A stretch of 64,000 nt of DNA from Candidatus Methylopumilus universalis. GTDB lineage: Bacteria > Pseudomonadota > Gammaproteobacteria > Burkholderiales > Methylophilaceae. Location of the stretch: the NCBI RefSeq assembly GCF_006365315.1, contig NZ_CP040968.1:1116001-1180000 (forward strand), written 5' to 3'. Below are positions 32,258 through 42,298 of this stretch, piece after piece. Every line of letters begins with the position of its first letter. The stretch's first letter is position 1. The translations under genes were made by a program, and so were the position numbers. The notes under the pieces are model-generated. The model made no database searches and had not been told where the DNA came from. It saw only the letters and a list, made by a program, of their open reading frames with translations.

Positions 32258-33730
32258 TTATTTTCCTGATTGCACAATTTCAGCGGCACGTAATACGGCT
32301 TTCGCTTTGTTTTGTGTTTCAACCCATTCGTTATGTGGAATAGAGTCGGCCACAATACCTGCTCCCGCTTGTACGTAAAGCATTTTATTTTTTATTACCC
32401 CTGTTCTAATGGCGATGGCCACATCCATATCACCATCAAAACCTAAATAACCCACAGCGCCGGCATAAATACCGCGCTTACTAGGTTCTAGTTCATGAAT
32501 AATTTCCATCGCACGAACTTTAGGCGCACCACTCACTGTGCCTGCTGGGAAAGTTGCTTTCAAAACATCCATGGCATGTATATTGGGTTTTAATCTGCCT
32601 TCTACATTAGACACAATGTGCATGACATGTGAATAACGTTCAATGGTCATATTGTCCGTGACTTTCACAGAGCCTGATTGAGAGACACGTCCAATATCAT
32701 TACGACCTAAATCCATGAGTTGCACATGTTCTGCACATTCTTTAGGGTCGGCTAATAATTCTTTTTCTAATTTCAAATCTTCTTCTTCAGTTTTGCCGCG
32801 AGGCCGCGTGCCTGCAATAGGTCTTACCGTCACTGTTTCATCTTCAAGTCTCACTAAAATTTCAGGGGACGCACCCACCACATGATGATCCTCCATATGG
32901 TAATAAAACATGTAGGGGGAGGGATTTAACGTTCGAAGCGATTCGTAAAGCGCTAATGGGGGAGCTTCAAATTTTTGCGACATTCTTTGCGATAACACAA
33001 CTTGCATAATGTCGCCTTCAAAAATATAAGACTTTGCTTTTTCAACAGCTTTTTTAAATGCTTCTTCGCCAAACTCTGACTCTGCTTCTGTGAGATTTAA
33101 TGTTTGAAGCGGCTCTATCTTAATTGACTGATGCAGTTGATCATAAAGTTTATCTAATCTTGCAACACCTAAAACATAAGCATCTTTAATAGACGGATCC
33201 GCATAGCTCACAATAAAAATCTTTTTTGCTACATTATCGACCACAATAAGTTCATCAGATAGCATTAATAAAATATCAGGCACACCTAACGTGTCTTTTG
33301 TTTTTTTATGTTTTAGTCGAGCTTCAATATATTGAATCGTCTCATACCCGAAATAACCCGCTAACCCCCCTGCAAATCGAGGTAACTCTAAATCGTGAGG
33401 CACTTTAAATTGGCTTAGATAATTTTGAATAAAATTGAGTGGATTTTGCGTGGTTTCTTTTTCAATGAGTTTATTCTGATCAATCACTTCAATCACATCT
33501 CCACGAATGACAATTCTTTTTTGAGAGGGAAGCCCAATAATTGAATAACGACCAAAGCGTTCGCCTCCTTCAACCGATTCCAAAAGATATGAAAAGGGAA
33601 GATTAGCTAACTTCTGATAAATCGATAAAGGTGTTTCATGACCCACATCAAAAGATTTAACTAAAGGAATGAAGTTAAAACCTTCAGCCTTGTAGCTATT
33701 AAATTTGTCTGATGTGATTAAGGTGGTCAT
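32258..33730 (-). CDS. trpE: Anthranilate synthase component I
   Basis: 490 residues: the feedback-inhibitor pocket LLESVEGGERFGRYS near residues 50-65, and a catalytic chorismate domain with MQVVLSQRMSQKF, RPIAGTRPRGKTEEED, LMDLGRNDIGRV and FPAGTVSGAPKVRAMEII. It converts chorismate to anthranilate with TrpG. It is the first trp gene; rpe is only 38 bases upstream, so both may share a promoter. I see no leader peptide with Trp codons, so attenuation is not supported. Confidence 0.98.
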   Translation of the reverse strand: MTTLITSDKFNSYKAEGFNFIPLVKSFDVGHETPLSIYQKLANLPFSYLLESVEGGERFGRYSIIGLPSQKRIVIRGDVIEVIDQNKLIEKETTQNPLNFIQNYLSQFKVPHDLELPRFAGGLAGYFGYETIQYIEARLKHKKTKDTLGVPDILLMLSDELIVVDNVAKKIFIVSYADPSIKDAYVLGVARLDKLYDQLHQSIKIEPLQTLNLTEAESEFGEEAFKKAVEKAKSYIFEGDIMQVVLSQRMSQKFEAPPLALYESLRTLNPSPYMFYYHMEDHHVVGASPEILVRLEDETVTVRPIAGTRPRGKTEEEDLKLEKELLADPKECAEHVQLMDLGRNDIGRVSQSGSVKVTDNMTIERYSHVMHIVSNVEGRLKPNIHAMDVLKATFPAGTVSGAPKVRAMEIIHELEPSKRGIYAGAVGYLGFDGDMDVAIAIRTGVIKNKMLYVQAGAGIVADSIPHNEWVETQNKAKAVLRAAEIVQSGK

Positions 33731-33768
33731 GATAGAAACGCACGAACATTTGTTGGCGCGTTTTTAAA

Positions 33769-34467
33769 TTAAACAGTTGCGAGTGATGCGCGTAATGATT
33801 TCACCACAGTATCGTAACGATTAGGGTCAGTATCTTTACCAGCACCAAAAATAGCAGAGCCTGCAACAAAAGTATCAGCCCCGGCTTTTGCAATTTCTGC
33901 GATGTTATTAGCGTTCACGCCTCCATCAACTTCTAACCAAATTTGACGACCTGTTTTTTCATAATAGGCATCAATTTTTTGACGTGCGATTCTAAGTTTA
34001 TTAAGTGTCTCAGGAATGAATTTTTGACCGCCGAACCCTGGATTCACAGACATTAAAAGTATCATATCGATTTTATCCATCACGTGATCAAGGTAATCAA
34101 GTGGGGTCGCTGGGTTAAACACTAATCCTGATTTGCATCCTGAGTCGCGCACCAATGAAAGACTTCGATCAATATGCTCCGAGCCTTCAGGATGGAAAGT
34201 AATGATATTAGCCCCTGCTTTTGCAAAGTCAGGAATAATGCGGTCTACCGGTTTTACCATCAAATGCACATCAATAATGGCATCCGTAACTGGACGAATG
34301 GCTTCGCAAACTAAAGGGCCAATCGTTAAATTAGGTACGTAATGATTGTCCATCACATCAAAGTGAACGATATCAGTTCCTGATTTAATGACGTCGGCAA
34401 TTTCTTGGCCAAGTTTCGCGAAATTCGCTGAAAGAATACTGGGGGCAATTCTAAATGTTTTATCCAT
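33769..34467 (-). CDS. rpe: Ribulose-phosphate 3-epimerase
   Basis: 232-residue TIM barrel with [60 protein letters not shown] and [11 protein letters not shown], the metal and phosphate sites of Rpe. It interconverts ribulose-5-P and xylulose-5-P. In a ribulose-monophosphate methylotroph this would also serve formaldehyde-acceptor regeneration (inference). Upstream of trpE, as in many betaproteobacteria. Confidence 0.98.
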   Translation of the reverse strand: MDKTFRIAPSILSANFAKLGQEIADVIKSGTDIVHFDVMDNHYVPNLTIGPLVCEAIRPVTDAIIDVHLMVKPVDRIIPDFAKAGANIITFHPEGSEHIDRSLSLVRDSGCKSGLVFNPATPLDYLDHVMDKIDMILLMSVNPGFGGQKFIPETLNKLRIARQKIDAYYEKTGRQIWLEVDGGVNANNIAEIAKAGADTFVAGSAIFGAGKDTDPNRYDTVVKSLRASLATV

Positions 34468-34506
34468 ATTTCTAGTGATCCCAAATGAAAGTTGAGTGAG
34501 ATATTG

Positions 34507-34522
34507 TAAAATAGCTATTTTA
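34507..34522. promoter_or_regulatory. Perfect palindrome between rpe and hemA
   Basis: TAAAATAGCTATTTTA, 16 bp, lies midway between the divergent starts of rpe (34467) and hemA (34569). Each arm contains TAAAAT, which could act as a -10 element for the gene on its side. No convincing -35 is placed for either direction. Confidence 0.4.
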
Positions 34523-34568
34523 ACTCTTAAATGGCGTGAAGCTAAAGCGTCGGATTAAGAATATTCAC

Positions 34569-35813
34569 ATGCAGCTTTATACCGTAGGCATTAACCACAC
34601 CACAGCCCCCATTGCGATCCGCGAAAAAGTCGCTTTTGATCCAGATCATTTAAGCCAAGCCTTACTTGACCTTATGGAGCATAAAGTGAGCGAAGCAGCT
34701 ATTTTATCTACCTGCAACCGCAGTGAAATCTACGCCAAAGCTCGCGACCCTAAAATCATCATCAATTGGCTTTGTAAATATCACGGTATCAAATTAAAAA
34801 TCATTGAATCCCATCTTTATGTCTATGAAAACCAAGAAGCCATTCAACATGCATTTCGTGTGGCTTCAGGTTTAGATAGCATGGTGTTAGGTGAGCCACA
34901 AATTTTAGGCCAAATGAAGCAGGCCATTAAAACCGCTGAAAATACAGGTTCGTTAGGCGTTCTCCTCAATAAGCTTTTTCAAAAAACATTCTCGGTAGCC
35001 AAAGAAGTCCGAACCAAAACAGATATCGGTATGAGCTCAATTTCTATGGCAGCCGCATCTATCAAGCTTGCAGAAAGTATTTTTGGAGATTTAAAAACCT
35101 CAAAAGTACTTCTGATTGGTGCAGGTGAAATGATTGAACTTTGCGCTGAGCATATTAAAAATAGACGTCCTAAATCCATGACGGTCGCGAATCGGTCTCT
35201 TGATCGAGGCTTGGCTTTAGCTAAAAAAATTAAGGGTGATGCCTGTCTTATTTCTGAACTCTATGATCGTCTTCATGAGTTCGATATTGTTTTAAGCTCT
35301 ACTGCAAGCCAATTACCTATTGTGGGCTTAGGCATGGTGGAGCGCGCTCTTAAAACAAGACGAAATCGACCTATATTTATGGTTGATCTTGCGGTGCCCC
35401 GTGATATTGAACCTGAGGTAGGGGAGCTTAGTGATGTTTATCTTTATACCGTCGATGATTTATCTCACCTCATTGAAGAAGGCTTAACCAATCGCCAGTC
35501 TGCAGCCATTGAAGCTCAAAAAATGATTGATCATCACGTAAAAGATTTCACGCAGTGGTTTAAAACGCGTACTATCGTGCCTACGATTAAAGCGCTTCGT
35601 GACCATGCTGAAAGTTATCGCATCACTGAACTTAAAAAAGCACAAAAACTTCTAAAACAAGGCATGAAGCCAGAAGAAGTTTTAGACGTGCTAAGTAAGG
35701 CTTTAGCCAATAAGTTTGTTCATCACCCAAGCCAGGCCCTGAACCAAGCTAAAGGCGAGGAACATGAGCTGCTCACCAAAACATTAAAGAAAATTTACCC
35801 ACTTAAAGATTAA
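34569..35813 (+). CDS. hemA: Glutamyl-tRNA reductase
   Basis: 414 residues from the ATG giving [20 protein letters not shown]; the frame is open 11 codons earlier but that extension is not family-like. The catalytic Cys49 lies in [26 protein letters not shown] and the NADPH domain [16 protein letters not shown] follow, with a C-terminal dimerisation helix. It reduces Glu-tRNA to glutamate semialdehyde, the first step of C5 heme synthesis. hemA-prfA-prmC is a classical operon order. Confidence 0.98.
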   Translation: MQLYTVGINHTTAPIAIREKVAFDPDHLSQALLDLMEHKVSEAAILSTCNRSEIYAKARDPKIIINWLCKYHGIKLKIIESHLYVYENQEAIQHAFRVASGLDSMVLGEPQILGQMKQAIKTAENTGSLGVLLNKLFQKTFSVAKEVRTKTDIGMSSISMAAASIKLAESIFGDLKTSKVLLIGAGEMIELCAEHIKNRRPKSMTVANRSLDRGLALAKKIKGDACLISELYDRLHEFDIVLSSTASQLPIVGLGMVERALKTRRNRPIFMVDLAVPRDIEPEVGELSDVYLYTVDDLSHLIEEGLTNRQSAAIEAQKMIDHHVKDFTQWFKTRTIVPTIKALRDHAESYRITELKKAQKLLKQGMKPEEVLDVLSKALANKFVHHPSQALNQAKGEEHELLTKTLKKIYPLKD

Positions 35814-35818
35814 ATGCC

Positions 35819-36898
35819 ATGAAGCCTTCCATGCAAAAAAAATTAGCAGCATTAAGTGATCGCATTCAGGAGCTTAATACCTTATTAAGTTCTGAAACGA
35901 TTACCAATGACATGGATCATTATCGGAAAATCACGAAAGAACATTCAGATATCACACCTATAGTAAATGAATATCATGCCTACAAAAAAAATGAAGATAA
36001 TTTAAATGAAGCACAAAGTATGCTTTCTGACCCTGAGATGAAAGAATTTGCCCAAGAAGAAATTGAGCAATGCAAATTAAAACTTGTCACGATTGAAGAT
36101 AACTTACAAAAATTATTACTACCAAAAGACCCAAGTGATGAAAAAAATATTTTCTTAGAAATTCGTGCTGGCACTGGTGGTGACGAATCGGCTTTATTCG
36201 CAGGTGATTTATTCAGGATGTATTCAAGATATACGGAACGCCAGGGTTGGAAAATGGAAATTGTCTCGTCGAGCGAATCTGAAGTCGGTGGTTACAAAGA
36301 AATTATCATGAAAATAATTGGGCAGGGGGCATATTCAAAGTTGAAATTTGAATCAGGCGGTCACCGTGTGCAACGTGTGCCTGATACAGAAACACAAGGT
36401 CGAATTCATACTTCGGCTTGCACGGTTGCCGTATTACCTGAAGCCGATGAAATTAGTGATGTAATCATTAATCCAGCCGAAATTAGACTAGATACCTATC
36501 GTGCATCAGGTGCAGGTGGCCAACATATTAATAAAACCGATTCAGCTGTCCGCATTACACACTTACCTACTGGGATTGTGGTGGAATGCCAAGACGATAG
36601 GTCACAGCATCGAAATAAAGCGCAAGCAATGAGTGTTTTAGCGGCGCGTATTCGTGATGCACAAATTCGCGAACAACAATCTAAATTAGCATCGGATCGT
36701 AGATCTCTCATCGGGAGTGGTGATAGAAGCGAACGTATTCGCACCTACAATTATCCTCAAGGACGCATTACCGATCATCGTATTAATTTAACGCTCTATA
36801 AAATTGAAGCGATTACCGATGGCGATATGGAAGAACTCATCAATGTATTATCTAATGAGCACCAAGCTGATCTTCTTGCAGGTTTTGCAGAGGATTAA
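35819..36898 (+). CDS. prfA: Peptide chain release factor 1
   Basis: 359 residues: coiled N-terminus, the codon-recognition loop ending ...[17 protein letters not shown] (PxT-type region), and the GGQ loop [16 protein letters not shown] at about residue 233. It releases peptides at UAA and UAG. It lies 5 bases after hemA and is followed at 3 bases by prmC, which methylates its GGQ glutamine. Confidence 0.98.
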   Translation: MKPSMQKKLAALSDRIQELNTLLSSETITNDMDHYRKITKEHSDITPIVNEYHAYKKNEDNLNEAQSMLSDPEMKEFAQEEIEQCKLKLVTIEDNLQKLLLPKDPSDEKNIFLEIRAGTGGDESALFAGDLFRMYSRYTERQGWKMEIVSSSESEVGGYKEIIMKIIGQGAYSKLKFESGGHRVQRVPDTETQGRIHTSACTVAVLPEADEISDVIINPAEIRLDTYRASGAGGQHINKTDSAVRITHLPTGIVVECQDDRSQHRNKAQAMSVLAARIRDAQIREQQSKLASDRRSLIGSGDRSERIRTYNYPQGRITDHRINLTLYKIEAITDGDMEELINVLSNEHQADLLAGFAED

Positions 36899-36901
36899 AA
36901 T

Positions 36902-37750
36902 GTGGTAGCGCTTCGTGATGTATTAAAAAATACTGAAAGTAAACTCCATCAAAATATTGCTTATTCGCTGGATGAAGCAAAACTCGAAGCTCGTTTTATT
37001 GTGGAATATGTCTTAAAGATTAGTCAAAAAGAAATAATTCAAGAAAATAGACAGCCTATTAATAGAGAAGATCAAGCGCAAATTCAAAGCATCATGGACA
37101 AAAGAATATCTGGCATCCCACTTCCATACCTTTTAGGTGAATGGTCTTTTTATGGAAGAACATTTAAAGTCAATCGGAATGTGCTTATTCCGAGAGCGGA
37201 TACTGAAATACTCATTGAAAAAGTGCTCTCAAAAATAAATAAGCGCGACACATTCAATATGCTCGATTTAGGATGTGGGACCGGAATTATTGGTATCACA
37301 TTAGCCCTTGAAAGACCGCTTTCAAAAGTGATGCTCATTGATCAATCTGAAGATGCTTTAAAAAATACAAAAGAAAACCTTGCACTTCATCAAGCGCTCA
37401 ATATAACCATTCAAAAAAGTGATTGGTTTGGTACTTTAGCCAAAACAAAATTTGATGTCATTGTAAGTAACCCACCTTATCTAGAAGACAATGATCCTCA
37501 CTTATTAGAAGATTTAAAGCATGAACCTATCCATGCTCTGATCTCAGGCCCAACTGGAATGACAGCGATAGCGCATATTATTGAACATGCTAAAAATCAT
37601 ATGAATAGAGATGCCTGGCTTTTCATAGAACATGGATACGATCAGCAGCATGAGACTAGAAAACTTTTTGAATTAAACAACTTTAAGAATATTGAAGTAT
37701 ATTTTGATATCCATAATATACCTAGAGTAAGCGTCGGGCAAAATATTTAA
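36902..37750 (+). CDS. prmC: Release-factor glutamine methyltransferase
   Basis: 282 residues with a GTG start. An ATG two bases earlier runs into a stop after two codons, and GAGG from the prfA end serves as ribosome-binding site. LLGEWSFYGRTFKVNRNVLI and the SAM motif MLDLGCGTGIIGITLAL precede the signature VSNPPYLED. It N5-methylates the GGQ glutamine of release factors 1 and 2. Only 34 bases separate its stop from the next convergent gene. Confidence 0.97.
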   Translation: MVALRDVLKNTESKLHQNIAYSLDEAKLEARFIVEYVLKISQKEIIQENRQPINREDQAQIQSIMDKRISGIPLPYLLGEWSFYGRTFKVNRNVLIPRADTEILIEKVLSKINKRDTFNMLDLGCGTGIIGITLALERPLSKVMLIDQSEDALKNTKENLALHQALNITIQKSDWFGTLAKTKFDVIVSNPPYLEDNDPHLLEDLKHEPIHALISGPTGMTAIAHIIEHAKNHMNRDAWLFIEHGYDQQHETRKLFELNNFKNIEVYFDIHNIPRVSVGQNI

Positions 37751-37784
37751 ATTAATAAAATAACGAGCATTTATTTAAAGTAAT

Positions 37785-38783
37785 TTAAAAAACTACTATA
37801 CCAACTTTTATTTTTTTAATTTTATTAATCAAATCTAGAGATTCGTAATGATCGGGATTCTGTTTAATAATTTCTTTAAAAATTTTTTCAGCAAGAGCAA
37901 GTTTGCCTTTTTTATATAATGCCAAGCCCTCTAAGAATGAAGCGAGAATATGTATATCTTCTAATTTTACTAATTCTGGCAGATCAATTTTTAAAGAAGG
38001 CTTCACTCCCCATTGCCTAAAAATATGAGATTGCGTATAAAAATATTTATTATATTTCTCTCCCCGCCAAAGGCATGATTGATGAAGATTAATGCTAAAA
38101 GGAAACAAATTTTCATTTGTATATTTTATGCAAAAATAACTCGCTAATAAATCATCTATAACAATTTGATGTTTTTCTAACTCTCTAAGGAAACTATATT
38201 GTTTGAGTATTACGCTATAATGAAATTTTGGAGAAATAGATTCTTTATTCATCAAAATATTCGAGCAAAATGCCAATAATTTTTCTGCTGGTGAAGCATA
38301 GTAAAAATCTGCAAATTTTCCCGAAGAATATAAATGAGGCACATTAATAAATGGATTTTTTAAAGATAATTCTGAGATTAATAAATTGAGATTCAATAAT
38401 AAGTCTGATCTAATTTTTAAAATATAAGAATTAGAAAATTCAGATTTTTCTTTAAGCTTTTCTAAAAAAAAGTTGAGGCTAAAAAATTGTAGGAATTCTG
38501 GCTTTATTCCCACGGGCTCTTTGACACTTAATACTTTTAAATTTACAGCGCGTGTCTTTGCTAGTCCATTTATATTTTCAAAGTCTTTTTCCCAAGCAAT
38601 ATAATATATTTCTATATTTAGATTTTTCGCCAATCTAGAATATTCAATAATATTTTTCGTTGAATCAAATTCAACAGTTGATCTCTTTGACCTGTGGATG
38701 TTTTTTTCTATATTACCCGTTGAACCATGCGATATTAAAGGCCCAGATAAAACCAGAATTAATTTAAAGTCCTTCTTCATCAC
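37785..38783 (-). CDS. Putative polysaccharide-synthesis protein (WavE-like) with a C-terminal TPR
   Basis: 332 residues. The first 240 residues contain ILVLSGPLISHGSTGNIEKN, SNSYILKIRSDLLLNLNLLI and SINLHQSCLWRGEKYN. The KIRSDL core resembles WavE-type lipopolysaccharide-synthesis proteins; I regard this as a hint, not a proof. Residues about 280-325 form one TPR-like pair of helices (ALYKKGKLALAEKIFKEI). There is no signal peptide or membrane helix. It overlaps the nucleotidyltransferase gene upstream by 20 bases. Very AT-rich. Confidence 0.6.
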   Translation of the reverse strand: MMKKDFKLILVLSGPLISHGSTGNIEKNIHRSKRSTVEFDSTKNIIEYSRLAKNLNIEIYYIAWEKDFENINGLAKTRAVNLKVLSVKEPVGIKPEFLQFFSLNFFLEKLKEKSEFSNSYILKIRSDLLLNLNLLISELSLKNPFINVPHLYSSGKFADFYYASPAEKLLAFCSNILMNKESISPKFHYSVILKQYSFLRELEKHQIVIDDLLASYFCIKYTNENLFPFSINLHQSCLWRGEKYNKYFYTQSHIFRQWGVKPSLKIDLPELVKLEDIHILASFLEGLALYKKGKLALAEKIFKEIIKQNPDHYESLDLINKIKKIKVGIVVF

Positions 38784-39489
38784 CTATTCTTTTTTTTAAA
38801 ATTTCATAATCAAATGGAACTCCACAATGCTCAATATTTTTCTCGCTAACCACCCTATATTTCACAAGCAATCCACTCTGAATCATCGAATTAAAAAGAG
38901 GTGCAATGTATATTTCTTTTTCATAATCATTTTCAGTAACAAATTGATTGTAAGCATTAATAAAATAACTAGCTTTTGCAAAGCCATAAATACCATTCGA
39001 ACACAAATCTGAAATTCTTTCTTTTTCTGTTGTTCTAGTTACGCTAAAATTTTTTCCTGCTTCTATGAATGACCAATTGCTTCCTTCGGCTCGAAAAACC
39101 TCTAAAAAACCATCGCCAAATTCGCTATTTCTTGGCCAAATAAAATCGTATCTTATTGTATCAATATTAAAAATAATAATTTGTTCATCTAAATTTACCC
39201 CTTCAAGAGCAATAAAAACCGTTTCCGCTTGCCCTTTTGTGTCTTGCTCAAATTCGATAACCTTATAATTCAATACTCCTAATTTACGAACTTCGTTTTC
39301 GACAAATATTTTTGAATTAAAATTATTTTTTACAATAAATAGAAAGCGCTCTTTTCTAAAATATTTTTTAAAAGATTTTACCGATTCTGAAAATACCGTA
39401 CTTTTACCTAGGGGTAATTGGTATTTCGGAACTAAGTAACCTTCGTTGAAAAAACGACTACTTTTCCCAAGCATTGGAATAATTATCAT
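38764..39489 (-). CDS. Sugar-nucleotidyltransferase-like protein
   Basis: 241 residues opening IIIPMLGKSSRFFNEGYLVP then KYQLPLGKSTVF. This reads as the G-x-x-S-R-F and P-K-Y-x-L-P pyrophosphorylase signature, with the catalytic Lys in PKY. QIIIFNIDTIRYDFIWP sits where the metal-binding Asp motif falls. Such enzymes activate a phosphorylated sugar or alcohol with NTP. It overlaps the fusion gene upstream by four bases, suggesting a shared pathway: the fusion's kinase domain makes the phosphate, this enzyme makes the nucleotide. Confidence 0.75.
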   Translation of the reverse strand: MIIIPMLGKSSRFFNEGYLVPKYQLPLGKSTVFSESVKSFKKYFRKERFLFIVKNNFNSKIFVENEVRKLGVLNYKVIEFEQDTKGQAETVFIALEGVNLDEQIIIFNIDTIRYDFIWPRNSEFGDGFLEVFRAEGSNWSFIEAGKNFSVTRTTEKERISDLCSNGIYGFAKASYFINAYNQFVTENDYEKEIYIAPLFNSMIQSGLLVKYRVVSEKNIEHCGVPFDYEILKKRIGDEEGL

Positions 39490-41060
39490 TTTTCAGAAAC
39501 TATAAAAAATTCTTTATATACTCTTAATGCATTTGCTATCAATGCAAATTGCAATTTCCTATTTTCATTATGCAATGGAAGCATAGACAAAAACAATAAT
39601 ATTGTTATATGCATAACATCTTTAGCTTTTAAAAATTGAATAAATTTGAATTGTTTAAAACATTCAATAATTTCTATCGTTCTAGCATCTGCATGAATAT
39701 GAAATTTAAAATTAATTTTTTTTTCAGAAAAATCAAGGTCTAATTGATATGCTTCGGCAATAATAAAATCGTAAAGTCCAACTACAGAATGAGTTAATTT
39801 CGCTATGTCATACCTTAAATCTCCATATAAATAAAAATTATTTTTATAATCCAAAGCCCTCGGATCAATAACTTTGATTCGAGAAGAGCGGGAGTCAAAC
39901 ATTATATTGCTTAGGCAAAAATCACCATGTAAATACCCTGGTATAATTTTTTTAATGTCATTTTTGCTTAGACAGTCATTTAAAATTTCACCTATAGATC
40001 CTATTTTTTCTCCATTAAGTGACAATTCAGAATTTATTGTTATTTCATAATTTCTCGAAAAAAAATCTGCTAGCCTATCTTCTGTTTTATTCTTTAATAA
40101 GAATAATGAATCTTTTCTAATTTTATCTATAATTTTTTTTTCAAAGTTATAACTAGATAACTTTATAAGCAAATTGTTACATAAATTAAAAATATTTTTC
40201 CAGGCAAATACTGGTTTTAAGCCATGAACAAATATTTCATTCAGCCCTGGAATATGCAAATATTCCATTGAATATTCTGCTTCATTGGATTTGTTTTTAT
40301 ACTCTAATAAATTTGGTGTATAAATTTTTAATTCATTTGGAATTTCTTTAAACCACTCATATTCAGCATTCATTTTCATTTTATTTTTGCTGCTTTTGAT
40401 AATTATCCCGTCTTTTATTTCTAATTTATTAAAATACCTGTGGGTCTTCATTATTTTTCTATTGTTGAAATATGTATTTACGTGGCCAAAATCATACCAA
40501 CCAAAAACTTTAATATGCTGTATTGACATTTCCAGATCATAATCTTTGACTGATTTTATAAAATCCATCTTGGACTCAATAAGATATTTTTGTAAAAGGC
40601 TTATCTTAGAAAATGAAAAAAAACCACACCAAATTAATTCATTATCCTGACCAGATGATTCAATTTCCCATAAATAATCGAAATTTGTTTCAGAAGTGGC
40701 AATACAGTCCAATCTGTTTGGGATATCCAAGAGCAAAGTATCGCCATACAATATCCTAAAAGGTCTATTTTCAGGCTTCATTTCTATCAAAGATCTAAAA
40801 ATAGAATCTCCCAAACTTATATCACTTGGATTCCTTATGATTTGAATTTTTTTTCTTTCAAAAAAAATTTCATCTTTGATAGGTAATATGAAATCATCTG
40901 GTAAAGATATAAATATATCTTCATTGAATGTTAATTTTAAATTCTCAATTTGGGCTTCAAATAATCTTTTATTGCCAACAGGCAAAAACGTTGGTGGTAG
41001 CCTTCCAAATTCACTTTGAAATTCATTTTCAATGTATGCTGCTGAAGAAATTAGAATCAT
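39486..41060 (-). CDS. Fusion: nucleotidyltransferase-like domain + phosphotransferase (APH/choline-kinase-like) domain
   Basis: 524 residues. Residues 1 to about 230 are laid out like a sugar nucleotidyltransferase (LPPTFLPVGNKRLFEAQIEN, FRILYGDTLLLD), but the loop that should read GxGxR is SAAYIENEF and the usual P-K is P-P, so this domain may be inactive or divergent. Residues about 240-520 resemble the APH/choline-kinase fold: GYLHGDFCLSNIMFD (catalytic loop HGDxxxxN) and IKVIDPRALDY (metal Asp). The acceptor is unknown. Among the most AT-rich genes in the window; no transposon or tRNA flanks it. Confidence 0.75.
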   Translation of the reverse strand: MILISSAAYIENEFQSEFGRLPPTFLPVGNKRLFEAQIENLKLTFNEDIFISLPDDFILPIKDEIFFERKKIQIIRNPSDISLGDSIFRSLIEMKPENRPFRILYGDTLLLDIPNRLDCIATSETNFDYLWEIESSGQDNELIWCGFFSFSKISLLQKYLIESKMDFIKSVKDYDLEMSIQHIKVFGWYDFGHVNTYFNNRKIMKTHRYFNKLEIKDGIIIKSSKNKMKMNAEYEWFKEIPNELKIYTPNLLEYKNKSNEAEYSMEYLHIPGLNEIFVHGLKPVFAWKNIFNLCNNLLIKLSSYNFEKKIIDKIRKDSLFLLKNKTEDRLADFFSRNYEITINSELSLNGEKIGSIGEILNDCLSKNDIKKIIPGYLHGDFCLSNIMFDSRSSRIKVIDPRALDYKNNFYLYGDLRYDIAKLTHSVVGLYDFIIAEAYQLDLDFSEKKINFKFHIHADARTIEIIECFKQFKFIQFLKAKDVMHITILLFLSMLPLHNENRKLQFALIANALRVYKEFFIVSEK

Positions 41061-41154
41061 TTAATCGTTTATAGTAACTTATTGTTTTTGGGTGTTAATT
41101 TTAAAGTCTATATCAATTTAAGTCATTTTAATAATTTACAAGCCTATTGGTAGG

Positions 41155-41160
41155 TATAAT
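41155..41160 (+). promoter_or_regulatory. Candidate -10 element of metX
   Basis: A perfect TATAAT ends 7 bases before the metX ATG at 41168, which would start the message at or within a base or two of the ATG (leaderless). No good -35 is found at 16-18 bases. No SAM or SAH riboswitch fits in the short upstream gap. Confidence 0.4.
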
Positions 41161-41167
41161 TTTAAAT

Positions 41168-42298
41168 ATGAATAAAAATTCAGTCGGTCTTGTCAAAGCA
41201 AAGCTTGCCCAATTTACAAAACCACTTAAATTAACGAGCGGTAAAAAATTACCGAGCTATGAACTCGCCTACGAAACATACGGTAAATTAAACGTTAAAA
41301 AAAATAATGCAGTACTTGTATGTCATGCATTGTCTGGCAACCATCATGTTGCAGGACGTTATAAAAAAGATGATAAATATCCAGGCTGGTGGGATAACCT
41401 CATTGGTCCTGGACGACCTCTTGATACCAGCCGCTTCTTTGTCATTGGTGTGAATAATCTAGGCGGCTGCCACGGCAGTAGCGGATCTAAAAGCATCAAC
41501 CCTAAAACAAAAAAAACATGGGGCTCTGATTTTCCAATTGTCACTGTGGAAGATTGGGTCAATGCTCAAGCAGCACTCATGGATCAATTAGGTATTGAAA
41601 GCCTAGCCGCTGTGATTGGTGGAAGCTTAGGTGGCATGCAAGCGATTCAATGGACACTTTCTTATCCTAAACGCGTGCGTCATGCCATTGTGATTGCAGC
41701 AGCACCTAATCTCACTGCGCAAAATGTTGCTTTTAATGAAGTCGCAAGACAAGCGATTATTACTGATCCTGATTTTTATAATGGGGACTATTACCTTTTT
41801 AAAAAGAAACCTAAGCGCGGACTTCGTATTGCCAGAATGTTAGGCCATATTACTTATCTATCCGATGATGCCATGGGAATGAAATTTGGCCGTAAACTTA
41901 AAAATAAAAATATTGAATATTCTTTTGATGTGAATTTTGAAATGGAATCTTATTTACATCATCAAGGTGATAAATTTGCCGAGGAATTTGATGCGAATAC
42001 CTATTTAAGAATGACGCGTGCACTTGATTATTTTGATCCTGCAAAAGATTATCAAGGTAATTTATCTAAAGCATTTAAAAAAGTAGAGGCTGAATTTTTA
42101 GTGGTTTCATTTACGAGTGATTGGCGATTCTCCCCTCAACGCTCAAAAGAAATTGTGAAAGCACTTTTAGATAATGAATTGACAGTCAGTTATGCCGAAG
42201 TCACCGCACAACATGGACATGACGCTTTCCTCATGTCTGATCCTCATTATCACGGTATTCTCACAACGTACTTTAAAAAGATTGCGAATCAATTATGA
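41168..42298 (+). CDS. metX: Homoserine O-acyltransferase
   Basis: 376-residue alpha/beta hydrolase: [13 protein letters not shown], oxyanion region [13 protein letters not shown], nucleophile elbow GGSLGGMQA with Ser153, and the catalytic His in AQHGHDAFL. It activates homoserine by O-acetylation or O-succinylation; many proteobacterial MetX enzymes use succinyl-CoA and the specificity is not settled here. The start is the ATG at 41168; an in-frame TTG 7 codons upstream has no ribosome-binding site. It overlaps metW by ATGA. Confidence 0.96.
   Translation: MNKNSVGLVKAKLAQFTKPLKLTSGKKLPSYELAYETYGKLNVKKNNAVLVCHALSGNHHVAGRYKKDDKYPGWWDNLIGPGRPLDTSRFFVIGVNNLGGCHGSSGSKSINPKTKKTWGSDFPIVTVEDWVNAQAALMDQLGIESLAAVIGGSLGGMQAIQWTLSYPKRVRHAIVIAAAPNLTAQNVAFNEVARQAIITDPDFYNGDYYLFKKKPKRGLRIARMLGHITYLSDDAMGMKFGRKLKNKNIEYSFDVNFEMESYLHHQGDKFAEEFDANTYLRMTRALDYFDPAKDYQGNLSKAFKKVEAEFLVVSFTSDWRFSPQRSKEIVKALLDNELTVSYAEVTAQHGHDAFLMSDPHYHGILTTYFKKIANQL

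Noticed and set aside
33731-33768. trp attenuator/leader peptide before trpE
   Set aside because: The 38-base gap has no room for a leader peptide and hairpins, and no Trp codon run is seen.
41061-41167. SAM or SAH riboswitch before metX
   Set aside because: The gap is short and AT-rich with no conserved stem set, and the -10 element lies next to the ATG.
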